Shown: positions 25,450 through 38,082, counted from the stretch's first letter. The stretch is DNA of 64,000 nucleotides from Glossina fuscipes (GCF_014805625.2 NW_023998422.1:5418773-5482772), one strand, 5' to 3'. The notes: a model not told the origin generated them from the sequence alone. Made by a program: numbers and translations.

Positions 25450-25722
25450 CAGATGCGCCTTTCATATAAGCTTGTCTGTCCGTTTGTCCGACTGGTATTC
25501 TTGCACACAGCCTGCAGGTTGTACTTTTTAAGATATTAAGACGCAATTTGGTGCATCGACGAGTTTCGGCCCAAGGATGAGCACTGTGGAAACTGCATCG
25601 AATCGGAGCAGTTTTTCAACCGCTTCCCTTAGAACGCTTTGTTTTGAAAATTTGTTATATGAACACAAGTCTATTAAGCAACGCACTGATAAGTACGTAA
25701 GAGTGGGCTGTGGCCGACTTCA
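25450..25722 (+). repeat. Family A dispersed repeat, 5'-truncated
   Basis: Plus orientation. It begins near TCATATAAGCTTGTCTGTCC, then CACACAGCCTGCAGGTTGTA, AATTTGGTGCATCGACGAGT, TTCGGCCCAAGGATGAGCAC, TTTTGAAAATTTGTTATATG and GTCTATTAAGCAACGCAC. It ends in GAGTGGGCTGTGGCC. The TACCCTACACCAC end is absent. Confidence 0.85.
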
Positions 25723-28518
25723 ATATAGAAACACAAAACACCCTTTACGCAATTAACGATAACCAGACCTTTATTTATTTCTGAACACGCAGCCTAAACT
25801 AAACGAAGCGTAAAAATAGAATTCAATTAAGGTTAAATTTCAGCCAAAGATAAATATAGATTTTCTTAAATTTTCTTCCAAACTCTCTCACACCACATAA
25901 ATAACTTAATGATCACTTTACTTAGAAATGAGATCAATTTCAATTTATGGAACATTAAAGGTCACTAGAACAAGCAAATGAAATTTAACACTTTACTAGA
26001 GTTTCACTTACAAGACAACGAAAAATAATATATATATATATAAGAAAAAATTCACAAGAGCGGCTACCATGCCTTGTGCCCAACATAATGAAAACAATGT
26101 TCAAAATTGAAAACAAAATAAATTTTTATCCACGCACTACATATGTAGTGAGCATGCATGAGTAGAAGAAACATTTCTGACTAAAGTGAAATGAAAATAA
26201 TGAAAACATAAACGTACTTATAACGTTGTTGTTATACTTATTGCAAAGGCACACATGTATATCTCATGCATACATACGTACATGTGAGAGATATTATTAG
26301 TGATTGGACATTGTATGATCAACTTTGGTATAGTTAGTTAGTTATCTTCAGCTGCATCTAGCATTGTTCACAAGATGTTCATAAAATACTTGTGTGGGTT
26401 TCTTACGAATGACTACGCATTATGGCGAATAAATTGGATTAAAATGCATGCACAGTAGACAAACGAGCGCCTATATGTATACATATGCATACATAACCGT
26501 AAGCAAGCCAACCATTCAGTCAGTCAGTCAGTCAGTCAGTCAGTCAGTCAGTCAGCCAACTCTATATATTGAGGGTGTCATTGCAGCAGTCTTTGTAGTT
26601 GTAATTTATTACATTTTACTCAGACATCATCACACACACACGCAGGGACTGTTTGTCTTTATATTAAAGACTGGCGTAAGCATGACTTCATTTCGAAAGG
26701 TTTAACCGCAAGAGATGCGCAGTTTACTTAATAATGAATTTATGAATGGGAATATTTTTAATGTGATAATGGCTTTCAACATACAAACATACAGAAAAGA
26801 AACGCAAAATAAAAATAAACACGAACAATGAAGTAAGCCCTTTAAAAATCTTAAAATCTAAGTATTATAGAAACCAAATGTAGGACAGAGCATAACAACG
26901 CTCTCCAATGGGGACGACATCCCCTATATGTGTAACACGGCGACAGTTCAGAAAGAAGAGATAGAGAGCCTGCCGAGTACCTGTATGCCCAATCGGTAAA
27001 AGTTTTGCCTATACCCACTGAGCACTCATCACATCCGCGATCAAAAGAAACTCTAACGCGAAGACGGATCTTGTGGACGCGATTCATACCTTCTCAGTTA
27101 TTCATGTGGATCGCATATGGGACATTGGTGCGAGTGATTCTGACCTTAGATCAGGTGTGCCTTATGCATGATCCACGAATTTGTATTTCGTTAATCATGA
27201 CAAATAGTAAGAGAAAATTCAAGAACCATATAAACTTCGTACGAGGTAATTGACTATCATTCGCTTAGTTTATTGTCAATTCGATTCACATAATTCGTGG
27301 AACATAAGGGGGAGGTTATTAACGATCCTCTTGCTTTTAACTATTCGCGGACGCGTTTAATAAATCAAACGTAACAGATGTTCACCGAAAATAAAAAAAA
27401 CCATTGCGTAGGGACGGAGGATTTCTACTTTACAATGCCACATGTGCTTTAGCACCCCATTGCCAAAACGGTTTTTTTTTTCTCGACGGCTTATGTCTAT
27501 AATGTTATAGTGAGTCTTTGATCGTATCGAAATTATTAAAGTTCCACGCTTTTTGTTCACGATTTTTATGATCTTACATATAGCACTATTGCGATCAATA
27601 TCACTCTTGAAGCACACTCATTTGACGAACTCTCAGCTTTCTATGTAAGTTTTTCCTTACCTTAAGAATTCCGGTTAAAGACGAGCAGATATTGAATTAA
27701 TTTAAAACACTTCTGTCTATCGTGTGGATTGTGATGAACACTACAAATATTACAAACGGAATGGAAAAATTAATACACTTCACCTTTTGGATAACAAGCA
27801 TAAAAAGTATAATATGTGTGTCACTGTGCTATGATAACGTGAAAATGAAGCAAAACAGACGTTTTATTTATTAATGATAAGCAAATCGTATAACACAACA
27901 TATAAGATAAGTTCACTCACTTGGGGCTACAAATGCAGACTTACTACATAGCGTTGCAATAAATTTGCTAAATTTGAAGAGATTGCGTTCAAATATTGAG
28001 CGTAAGCATAACATGAACAAGTAGTTGTGCGTACATCTTAATAGCAGATAAGAGACGAGTTTAAATGAGGAAACGAGAAACGAAAATTTTCATTTTATGT
28101 GAGAGATGCTTCTCAGATTGTGCATAAATCGTTGAAAATCTTTGATGGAGACTTGAAAACAATTCAAATCGAAGCAATTAACTTCGACGAAGTGAATAAC
28201 TATCGTGGAATTTTAATAGGTCTGCGAAGAGATTTATTTTGCAATAACTCAATAAAGTCCTAATAGCCAGACACGAGAAAGTGAACGTAGATTAAATCAA
28301 CAAATTATATATAGATCGAGGTAGTGCTAAGATTATCTCCACCTAGTTATTTAAATCAAAGGGACATAATCTTTTCTGAGAAGTAATGCTTCGTAATGCT
28401 TTTCTTAAACTTCTTTTAGACGGACTGATGATTATAACTTGGAAACGTGAAAAGTAGGAGAAAATGCAGTCAATATTTTAAACTTGGAATTGACTAAAAA
28501 GAGATTCCTTATGACTTT
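25723..28518. other. Unassigned non-coding DNA
   Basis: No gene was recognised. It includes an AT tract near 26028-26042 and the CAGT microsatellite listed separately. Short frames near 26851-27253 and 27357-27617 have no assignable motif. Confidence 0.5.
26515..26555. repeat. (CAGT)n microsatellite
   Basis: About ten tetranucleotide units (TCAG/CAGT), almost perfect. The overlapping frame VSQSVSQSVSQ is a product of the repeat. Confidence 0.95.
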
Positions 28519-28866
28519 ACCAACCGACAACCTATTAAACGGCTTTTAATCGCCGAGACCTATTAATAGGCTAGACCGATAATAGGCTTTTTTTCATCGA
28601 CGCTTGCCACACGACAGCTTACTAATCGGTTGTTTAACGCCGACATCTACCGACCGATAGCTTAGCTTATTGAAGGGGTTTCTGTCGCCGGGGCTTACCG
28701 ACCGATAACCAATTGATCGACATTTTGTCGCTGATGCTTGCCGCACGACAATTTATTAGTCGGTTGTTTGTTGCCGGTACCCACCGAACGATAGCTTAGG
28801 TTATTAATCGGTTTTTGTCGCCGACGCTTACCGACCGATAGCTTAGCTTATTAATCGGTTTTCGTG
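28519..28866. repeat. Minisatellite, period about 43-48 bp, about seven units
   Basis: The unit is best seen in the last copies: ACCGACCGATAGCTTAGCTT, ATTAATCGGTTTTTGTCGCC, GACGCTT. Unit starts fall near 28519, 28574, 28606, 28649, 28697, 28740, 28783 and 28830. The first units are the most diverged or partly deleted, and the last two are nearly identical. Each good unit has an inverted pair CCGAT..ATCGG around about 14 bases, plus GTCGCCGAC. No coding frame is kept. I do not recognise the family. Confidence 0.85.
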
Positions 28867-29099
28867 GTTCTAAAGAATTCCAATAGATAAAGTAAATACA
28901 ATTTAGCGCTAATGTTACGAAAATAGAAGACTTTATTATACATAATAATCCTTATAATAACAGAAAAGCAAACAACTGCCTGGGAGTTCAAGGAAAACAC
29001 GGATATTTCGTGCGATACTTCAAAGGGAAATAGAGCCGACGCCAGGGAGAAAATGCCACTTGGAGGGCGGCCATCAGAGTGTTAATATTTCAACTAGGC

Positions 29100-29480
29100 C
29101 AACCTTGAAAAATTACGGCGATGATAGGGGGAATGATAGGCAAAAGAAACCCTTAACGACGTGAGCAATGATGAGCAAAAAAATAATCTGAATATTTAAC
29201 ACTTGAGGAATGACGAGTCCAAAGGAAAGCAACATAAATTCAATATTTAAAACTTCGGAAGTGATAAGTAAAAAGCAAGCTATTCACTATTTAAAATTTT
29301 TGAAATGGCGACTAAAACTAGAATCTTCGAAGTATAAAGTTTGGGAAGTGATGAGTAATAACAGCTTAGGAAGTGGTGCTCGTAATATTTACATCTACGA
29401 ACTTACTGAGACCAAAGTTAAATGTGAGAACATTGTAAATGGCGAGCAAACAGAGTGTTGCGAATAATGAGGAGTGAAAG
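29100..29480. repeat. Degenerate minisatellite, period about 44 bp
   Basis: The motif ATTTAAAACTTCGGAAGTGA, followed by TGAGTAAAAA, recurs with starts near 29150, 29194, 29245, 29289 and 29333. Weaker traces lie to either side. The units are considerably diverged (for example ATTTAACACTTGAGGAATGA and GTTTGGGAAGTGATGAGTAA). The 85-codon plus-strand frame across it is explained by the repeat. Confidence 0.6.
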
Positions 29481-30040
29481 AAAAGTGTTCGCAATGCTTC
29501 GATCCTGGCAAAACCAAGATGGAGGCAAAATAGATCTTCAGTATCCCAACCTTGTCAAAACTAATATTTTGCAAGCTGGCATATACAGAAGTCAATCAAA
29601 ATAGCATTAGCTTGCTACTATGATTTTGCCTAATACAATTATTCTTTTTCTTCTTCATCATAAAGCATAAAAAATTGAACATTGCTACCACATAAAGTTT
29701 ATACTTTTCATGAAAAGTTTTACATAGGGTGAAATACGAAGAACACACCACACGACGTATGGACGTATATACACAATGTGGTGAAAATTCTCTATTGCAA
29801 ATATATGCTTCAAATCACTTTTCTGAATAAATTTTTAAATAATTAAAAAAATTAAAATTGCTTAGTTAAAGCTTCATTTTTTATAAGAATATTCCTAGGA
29901 GCGTTTTGCCGAGCGATGGGATTGCAAAATTGATCGACAACACTTTTCCAGATTCATGAAGTGTTATAACTCCAAGATACTATTTACAAACAATTTTTCT
30001 AAAAATATGTTAAAATTTGTACAATTTTTGAACAACACGA
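29481..30040. other. Unassigned non-coding DNA
   Basis: Nothing recognised. AT-rich, no long frame. Confidence 0.5.
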
Positions 30041-30290
30041 TCGAGAAAATGATCGGATCTAATTCATTTTCAATACTCCTCGATGTCTCAATCTATCACT
30101 TTCATTCTCATACTTCGAAAAAATTAAATGATAATTTGGGCAAAAAATGCACAACCAGACATCAAACGGACAGACAGACGAACAGACAAGCACTCATACA
30201 CACACTTCGAAGATGTGATTCTGAATCGATTGGCTTAGGAAACGTGAATCTATTTCAAGTTTCGAATCTGTTTGCCGGCTGTTAGGCCTA
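30041..30290 (-). repeat. Family A dispersed repeat, diverged
   Basis: Minus orientation. It shows GAAAATGATCGGATCTAATT and CATTTTCAATACTCCTCGAT. Next come ACCAGACATCAAACGGACAG, ACAGACGAACAGACAAGCA and GATTCTGAATCGATTGGCTT. It ends near GTGAATCTATTTCAAG. The reverse complement of the CTTGTCTGTCCGTCTGTCC core is clear. The distal hairpin end is not seen. Confidence 0.7.
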
Positions 30291-31728
30291 AACTTAACAT
30301 AGCCTTACTATAGATGGTGTAGTTAGGTTTTTAAAAATTTTATTTAAACCTAGTCAACGCATATTGCTTTTCTATAAAGAATTTCCTGGCAAGACTTGCT
30401 TAAGGCCAATTAAATCGTTGAACACTAACTATTTATTGGAATTGCGTTCATATTTGCATGTTCCTCTTTCAAAAGTCATCAATCAATCATTTACTCAACG
30501 TCTGGTTTATTCGGTTTAATTCAAAATGTAATTTTTACTTCATTTTTCTGCAAAATGTTATGAATGTTATACAAGGTGTGCAGGAAATAATTTTCAAGTT
30601 GCTGTGAAAAATTCCGAATTCTCGCCAGAAGAGTTAATTTCATTTTAAATAGCAGTTGGCCACAATAGAAATTTTGTTGATTCGAGCCTAGAAAGCATGA
30701 ATAGATGGAGAATTGCTTTGACAATGAACGCAATGAATAACCACAAAGATTAACTTAAGATAGTTGATTGCAAGTGTTGTGCAACATGGACATGCAAACA
30801 CATACATATGCATGTACTAAAGTGACAAAGAGACAGAGGCATACAATAAACAATTAATGGCAAAGCGAAACGGGATGGAAACGAATGAAAAACAAAAAAA
30901 AAAAAAAAAAAGAAGAAAAAGAAAAAGAAAACCAGAAACATTTTTGAAAAAAGATCAATTTATAGACGCATACTGTATGCATGTATGCATGTATGTATGT
31001 ATATGTGCGTCATTGCATGCAACTTGATTGGCAAAATTGGCAAGGATCATAAAGAGTTGGACAAATGCTTGAAATTATTGCAGGTGGTCTACTATGGGGA
31101 AAAGACAAACGGACGGACGGACGGACAGACAATACTATAGAATGCTCGATAACTGTAGAAAACAAACAAACAACAACAACCAGAAAACTTGAAGACATTT
31201 CAAATGCAGAAGGTGCAAGGAAATCGCACCGTCAACCGACACACAAACGCATATATAGATGTAATACGTGTGTTAGTTAAGTAAGTGTGCGTTGTATCTA
31301 TTCAAGCAAAACACTGCAGGCGGTAATTTGTGAACATGAACTTCTTTTACATGTGTGTGATTTAATGTATATACAACTATGCATCTACACATACGCCTGT
31401 GCAACGGCTAGCATATGATTGCCCACAAATGCGTTGGCAGTCTGAAGGAAAAGTATATGTAAAAGAAAACTAAAGTCACACAATTTGATGTCATTTATAA
31501 TTTAATGGTTTAAAGTCTGTGTGTTTTTTTTTCGAGCCTTTGCTGTTGTTATTGGTGCTGCTGCTGGTGCCACTGCTGCCGGTTAGATTGGCGTGGAAAG
31601 TATGGTGAAAGATATTACTAAACACATATTTACGAGATATCTACTAGCACTTGTGCATACGTACATACGTACTCGTACAATTTTATTCATCACATTTACA
31701 CATGCTAAAGCAACTTTTCATTTTTTCC

Positions 31729-31730
<2 letters not shown>
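30291..31730. other. Unassigned non-coding DNA with short simple repeats
   Basis: No gene was recognised. It contains poly-A (about 30894-30911), (ATGC/ATGT) runs near 30975-31002, and a (GGAC)4 run near 31109-31127 that superficially recalls the family A core. Confidence 0.5.
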
Positions 31731-31777
<47 letters not shown>

Positions 31778-31799
31778 GTTTTCCTATATATATATATAT
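31731..31799. repeat. Two (AT)n microsatellites
   Basis: A block of 46 bases of AT (31731-31776), a short CGTTTTCC spacer, then a second block (31785-31799). The overlapping Tyr/Ile-rich frames of 71 and 120 codons are artefacts of this repeat. Confidence 0.95.
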
Positions 31800-32885
31800 G
31801 TATTTTTTTTCTTACTTAATGTTGTGTATTACGGCCACACAAGGTCATTGCTGTTGCTTGGCTTAGGTTACATTGAGGTCAAAGTTTATTTAGAAAAACA
31901 TTATTGTTTCTCTTTTGCATTTATTTGTCATTTGACCAAATTTATAAACAACTAAATGAATAACAAAAAAAAAAAAAACAAAATGTTAATGAAAGTTGGT
32001 TTGTTTGTTTGTTTTTTTTTTCTTCTTACATTATTTAAAAAAAAAAAATGAAGAAAATAAAGAACATATGACCCAGTTTTACCGTAAGCAGTTCAAACTA
32101 GAATAAAGACATTCCGAGACGGTCGGTAAGTGGATATGTGGGTAGTATTGGTTTTTGCATACTTTCTACATAATTGCGTAGATCAGCCACTCAACTATGT
32201 GTTAGAATAACTTTACTATCTTACCAATAAATGCTGTACGTGGTTACTGTCAGATTTACTCTAAATAAAATTGAATTTACTTCAGTTTATAATAATAATT
32301 CTACTCATATTTGCTGGCTATACGTTTTTAAGATTAAGCGGACATGGAAAAAACAAATCTTGTTGTCTTCAATATCTCGGTTAGATTTTGAATACAACAT
32401 CAAATTTCTTGGCAGGAAAAAGCTTGTCAAAGAGCAACATGTAGTCTAACTGTGGTTTTCTTCTTTCTTATGCTGCTTGAGGGAGCAACTTTTATAAGGT
32501 CGAAATTCCAATATTCACTAAATACACTAGATAGACTTGTAAGCTGACATTAAAAGTCGCATGCGACTTACGATATATTTTTAAAGTCAAATGAAATAAC
32601 TATTGTGCGCATGGAGCAAACATACAAAATACTTAATCTATACAAATGCATTTCTGGCTATCATGACAAAGAGCTATACACGTGCTTTGGTTCGCTGTCC
32701 CACTTGCCTTTTTTTTAACAAAACAATAATAAGTTAGTCACGATTTTCTAAATTTTGACGCATACTTTTTGTCGGTTAAGTACCTCGAAATTCGACATCT
32801 CCGAAATGACGAAAGCCTCATAGTCCAATAGTCCTTTGTATTGCAAAGATTTAATTTTTCCTTTACCGGTTTAATGCAGACGTCT
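31800..32885. other. Unassigned non-coding DNA
   Basis: Nothing recognised apart from homopolymer runs near 31964-32050 and the palindrome at 32554-32569. Confidence 0.5.
32554..32569. repeat. 16-bp perfect palindrome
   Basis: AAGTCGCATGCGACTT is fully self-complementary, with the GC-rich centre CGCATGCG. No neighbouring feature suggests a role. Confidence 0.9.
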
Positions 32886-32889
32886 TGGT

Positions 32890-33240
32890 CTATTTTTATA
32901 CCCATCAACGGACTGTGGAGGGTGCATTCATTTTACCAAATCGTTTCAGAGACTCTACAAAGTAAATATATTCTCGATCAGTATCGAATAAGAATTAACC
33001 TTGTCCGTCTGTCCATCTGTGAAATATCTGTTGACAACATTCCTTCTGAAGCCATTGATTGGCAATTTTGCAGGAACATTGGAAATTCTTGCACCCAGGT
33101 TGGTACTGAAAATGGTCTAAATCGGTTGACAGTATCACGTAAACTGACAACAACTTTATTTTATTTTAAAAGGAATAAATTATTGATTTTTCACTGGTTA
33201 CTGGTAAACTACGGCAGATAAATCTACAAAAATTTGAACG
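32890..33240 (+). repeat. Family B dispersed repeat, copy 1
   Basis: Plus orientation. It shows TTTTTATACCCATCAACGGA, ACAAAGTAAATATATTCTCG, TCAGTATCGAATAAGAATTA, CCTTGTCCGTCTGTCCATCT and ATGGTCTAAATCGGTTGACA. The order resembles a repeat class I know from fly genomes: a TATACCC start, an AAAGTATATATATTCTTGATCAG box, a CATGTCCGTCTGTCC box, and an AATGGTCTAAATCGG box. It is distinct from family A. The 126-codon frame through it is not a gene in my reading. Confidence 0.65.
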
Positions 33241-33289
33241 AACATTCTAAGAGTAGTGCTGTAATATCTACATAAAAAGGGGGAAATTA

Positions 33290-33740
33290 GCCACGCCTAC
33301 CCAATATTATAATGTATTAAATTTCAATGTTTTTTTCAATACCTGTATAATGCTCAAAAGCAAGTTCCAAGGGCCCCACAAAGTATATATATTTTTAGCC
33401 AGTTTCAGATTCTGAATGCACCTAACCATGTCCGTCTGTTCGTCTGTCCAATGGTGTAGTATCGTCCCCAAAAATGAAGATATCGCCTACAAGTTTGCGT
33501 AAAAGTTTGAAAAAGACCTAAACCGATAAAATGACACGCGTATAACGCCCATATCCTCCTGCTATAAACACAGTCAGTAACTTTGCTTTCCATGTTTTTC
33601 ACTCATTATTCATAAACTGCAACAAAAAGCCCATATAAATTTCACTTTTATTCCGAATATAGAAAAAATCGGTGGTACCAGCCCAATACTATAAAGTATG
33701 AACATTTAGTTCTTATCCGTTTGTTTAGGGTAACGGGGAT
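33290..33740 (+). repeat. Family B dispersed repeat, copy 2
   Basis: Plus orientation, directly after copy 1. It shows AAATTAGCCACGCCTACCC, CCCCACAAAGTATATATATT, TAACCATGTCCGTCTGTTCG, AAAGACCTAAACCGATAAAA and ACCAGCCCAATACTATAAAG. It ends in a GGGTAACGGGGAT stretch. Boxes occur in the same order as copy 1. The two copies may be tandem or parts of a longer element. Confidence 0.65.
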
Positions 33741-35752
33741 AAAGAAAAAAATTCAATCACTACCGAATATCATTTTCTTACTTACTTTAACTTGTTTTCA
33801 TCTCAGCGTAGAAGATTCCAATTGACATTTCCAAATGTCCAATCATGCTGAAAATTTGCACACGGCTTTCGTTCCGATGAGGGCGCACTGTCAAGTATAG
33901 GCATAAAAAAGAGAAAAAATAACTTTTTTATATGATTTATTATTTATTACATCTATAAAAATATTGCTACCGAATTTTATCATCTTATCAGCATCCAACT
34001 TAAATATCTAAGGGTCGTTAGAATGACACGAACTTATCAATTGAACTATCACTAGTGAGTGCAGCGAGAGTCATAACTTATCCTATTTTAATGTTTCTCA
34101 AGGGAGTTTGCAGTTTGCCGGATGTTGTCGTACTAAACGCCCTCACTGGCATAAAGCATAGAAAAGCTCACAGCCGTAAATATTTGTTTTCCTTTCGATA
34201 TTGAGGATTCCCCACGTTCCGACAATGCATTTTAAAATTTGACATATTCTTGCTAATGTTTTGTTCTTCATATTCGAGATTTCGACTACAAATAATGTTG
34301 AAACGATGTTACAATTGATATGCAAGTAAGGTGGATGGTGCTACTTTTTCGATTTCTTTCGTCAATTTTCTATTTAATTTTCTATAAATTTTTTCTAATG
34401 TATTTATCAAACTCAATCATTTCACTTTTATCATTTTTTTAGTTTTGGCTGAGTTTTTTAACATAGTTTTTTTCCACATTGTTTACCTTTTTCATTTAAA
34501 AGTGCCGAATAAAAAAAAACAGGCATCAATTCATTAACGTTCAAAATCGCACTTATGCTTATTTTTCCGTTATTTCTAAAGCATACTTTTAGGCTTGATA
34601 GTTTTGATAAAGCAAATTTCGAAAAAAAACAAAAACAAACATCGCAGACTCAAACCTAATTGGCTTCCCAATAAACCTTTAAGCAGCCAAATGGTTGTTT
34701 ACATATTGAAAATAAACCGACACGCAATCAAATGAATCACTCAGACGACAGCCAAAAATGTTAATTAAATTTACAATTTTATTAACTGGGTTATGCCGAC
34801 AAATATACGCATATTCTATGCTTTTTTTTATATAGATGCTTTACATTTCGATGATGTTTTCACCAATTTTTACGAGCATTCGCCATCCTGGATTTCCCTC
34901 ATATACGTGCATTTAAATGAATTTAAATGTTTAAATGAATGAATGTGTGTGCATTTTTTAACAAAATAAACGGTTGAATTGAAAAAGGGAAGCTAGTAAA
35001 TGCAGCGATGCCGCCCTATTTCCACAGAGAGGGTTTATATAAACAGAAATTGATCAATCAATTTAAAATTTATTCTTTTAGGTAACTTGAATTCACTAAG
35101 GGACTTCAATTTATTTATTTATTCATTTTTTTTTTTTTTCAATGACTTAGACACTATTATTTAATTTCAGTTTCAATAAGATAAAATAAATTAATTTTCC
35201 TTTATTTATATCTGTTTCGGACGGCACATGTTCGAATTGTTAAATATATGTAACGCATGCAAACACATGAATGATCGATGCAAACATATCGATCTGTCTA
35301 TCTGTTGATTGTCTGTCTGCTGTAACCACAAGCAAAACTTGTAAAAAAAATTATTTTTGAAAACCAATCTTTGTCTTGAAATGTTCTGCTTTACTCTTTA
35401 GACTGAGGCTACGAAGTCTATGAGATCTGTCTATGTTTTGTCCCACAATCCCAAATTTGTTCTTCATTCCAGTTTAGAAACATAAATTGGATATTTTCCC
35501 TTAGTAAAATTTCCGCCATAACTTGAAAAAGCAGGTATGATTTGAGAAATATACGGTATATGTTATATATGTCATAATATAAGATATCCTTTGCTACACA
35601 TTTACCTCAAGTATCGTATCGTATGCAAGCGACTCGTATTAAAAGATGCGACCAAAACTGCATATAACTTCTTTTCTGTCCATTCTTCGTCTAAGTAGCA
35701 GTAATTAAGTCTCGCCGTTCTGGACTAAAATGAGAATGCAAAAGCAATTTCT
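33741..35752. other. Unassigned non-coding DNA
   Basis: No gene was recognised. An AAATGAATTTAAATG-like short repeat cluster lies near 34911-34943. Confidence 0.5.
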
Positions 35753-36120
35753 TTATACCCAACACCACCTGTAGTATATATGTATAGTACATTAAGTTTG
35801 TCCGGATTTATGAAACAGAAGTGAAAAGCACTTGGTATAGAGCCAACTTTTATTATACCGACCGATTTAGAATTGCTTTCGTTTGTCCGTCTGTCTTCTT
35901 TTGTTTTATTCAACCTACAGGCCGCAGTTTCTGAGATATTTTGACGAAATTCGATACACTGACGAGTTTTTTGACTAGAAATGAACGCTATTGAAAATAG
36001 CTCCGAACGGAGGTCCTTATTTTCGACCACTCCACATATAAAGCCTTATTTCCAAAAATCGTTATATGAGTAACTGTATTAAGCGAAGTGATGGGGGGCA
36101 ACCAAGTGTGGGCCACGTTC
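35753..36120 (+). repeat. Family A dispersed repeat, near full length
   Basis: Plus orientation, about 368 bp. It shows TATACCCAACACCACCTGTA, ACATTAAGTTTGTCCGGATT, TTATTATACCGACCGATTTA, TCGTTTGTCCGTCTGTCTTC, TTCAACCTACAGGCCGCAGT, GAGATATTTTGACGAAATTC, GAACGCTATTGAAAATAGC and CGTTATATGAGTAACTGTAT. It ends in TAAGCGAAGTGATGGGGGG and TGTGGGCCACG. It shows the alternative TAAGCGAAGTG 3' end. Confidence 0.85.
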
Positions 36121-37822
36121 CTCCTTAGTGCGTTCATATGTTTAGATTAAAAAAATATAAGATGAAATGAATGTTCAAAAATTTATAGAATCATCTCTGC
36201 ACATTTGCCCATTATTTAGAAATTTTCCTTTTTCAGAGAGGTTTTCCTTATTACTATAGGGGAAGAAATAAAAAAAATTTTTTTCTTTTCCTTTCCAATT
36301 GAAATGAAACAAGCAAGAAAATTATATGCGTAGTCGATTTTTTTCCATTCTTGTGTAGACACTGTGGAATCAGTTATAGAATATAGTTATAGAATACACC
36401 TGCAAAACGTTATCATTGTATGGATTGTAGTGGAAGAAATTATGACTGAGCAAAATCTCAAGAGGTGACGATGTTGATTATTGAAGTTTTACAGTAAGCA
36501 TACGGTTTAAATAAGTTGGCTTATCTTCATTACGAATATGTACGTAGGAACATCCAATGGGTTCGGGAAATTTGAAGTCATGTCATATCTGCATTTTTGC
36601 GAAGAGAAAAATGTTTACTGCGGGCTTCACAAAGACGTACAGACGGAGAGATTGATGCTAATCAAGAATACATGCCCCTTATATAGGTCCTATGAATCGC
36701 TTCCGCAAACGTTTTGACAAAACGAATATATCGCCATCCTCTTCAGCGATAAATCTAGAAACGTTTGCAAAAGAATGCACTCAAAGAACCTTTTGAACAT
36801 TTTTCTGATAATAGATATAAATGAACATTAATTTTGGTATTAGTTAATTTCACGCTATTTACGTCTTGATTAAATTAATTAAATTCGTACTTTGTAGTGA
36901 AGTGTAGTACGAGCAATGTTGTACAAATTTAAACAAAATTCTCATTGCTTTTATAGCTTAAATAATTTCTTTAAAAAGGGTAATAGAAACTTTATTCATC
37001 TTTAGCTGATTGATTGGATAAGAAGCATACAAGAGGCACGAAGCTGTCTGCTGGGATAAGAAAAACTATTCTTATCCTTCCTATTAGTAACAGTGCTTTT
37101 CAAATTGAATATAACTCTCTCTCTCGTATGCTATACCGATCACCAAAAAATGGGATAGAGACGGCGTCCCTCCAGGCGTGCTCTACCAGGAAAGCCTATA
37201 TATGAGATTCGCCCCTTCTCTTCGTAGATCGAAAACATTGCGTTTATGCATAAATCTAATGCGCTTTAAATTAGTTCCAAATGTTTCGAATTTTTCAGTG
37301 AAATCCTCTTGTCGTTAAGTAAGAATCGACGAAAGTCTCGCTTCGATCGATAGCAATGGATGATGTCAACAAACCGAGAAACAGTTTGGAGATGAAAATC
37401 CTTTGAAAAATTACCATAAATGCATACTTGCTTAGCGCTCCTTTGCCGCTTACGAGGCATGTCTATCTATGTGTTTTGGAGTGCATTCTTCACAAATAAA
37501 AAGGCGAACTACCTCGGAAACTTACATTTTTTATTCGTAGTCAAAATTTAATTTTAATGCACCGCACCTTACGTATGACTACAAAAGTCTATAGCCCATA
37601 CTTGTGATACGAAGGTATACTTGCACCAGATTTGGGGAAACCCGTCAATCGTCGCAGTCGCAAAAATGAAGGCAGCGAGTTGAAATTTGACGCAAGTGTT
37701 CCGTAATCGATTAAGAATACGAGGTTAAAAAGAGAGAGAGAGGGTGTTTACAAACTCGTTCACAACGCAGAAGGGATTAAAACATCCTCAGAGAGCATCA
37801 ATAATTTTGCATATTTTCGTCA
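36121..37822. other. Unassigned non-coding DNA
   Basis: Nothing recognised. A short (AG)n run lies near 37731-37743. Confidence 0.5.
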
Positions 37823-38082
37823 CAAAGTGGCTCTGAATCGACCTGAGCTTGTCTGTCCATCCACTTATGTTGTTTTCTTGTGTTCAACCTAAAGGCTACA
37901 ATTTAAGAAATAATTTGATGAAATTTGGCGGACTAACAACTTTTGACCTAAACACGAGAGCTATTAAAAATGATTCGAATCAAACCACTCTCGATATAAT
38001 GTCTCATTTTGAAAAGTCATTGCATCAAAACTGCAGGGTTGTGTATGGTATTTAAAGGTGGGTCGTGGTCCAGTATAGTGCT
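37823..38082 (+). repeat. Family A dispersed repeat, 5'-truncated
   Basis: Plus orientation. It starts near AGTGGCTCTGAATCGACCTG, then AGCTTGTCTGTCCATCCACT, GTGTTCAACCTAAAGGCTAC, TTTGATGAAATTTGGCGGAC, GAGCTATTAAAAATGATTCG and CATTTTGAAAAGTCATTGCA. It ends in GTATTTAAAGGTGGGTCGTG and GTCC. Another copy in the same orientation starts about 30 bp later. Confidence 0.85.

Larger units (their letters stand above)
23102..25450. other. Unassigned non-coding DNA with small tandem duplications
   Basis: No gene was recognised. ACAAATAATTTATTA occurs twice in tandem (23986-24000 and 24006-24020, period 20). An 88-bp diverged duplication follows at 24053-24201. AT/CA microsatellites lie near 24320-24410. 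Confidence 0.5.

Noticed and set aside
31109..31130. (GGAC)n run resembling the reverse complement of the TGTCCGTC core.
   Set aside because: None of the flanking family A blocks is present, so it is a simple tetranucleotide repeat.
31593..31955. 120- and 71-codon frames with long Tyr-Ile runs.
   Set aside because: Created by the (AT)n microsatellite.
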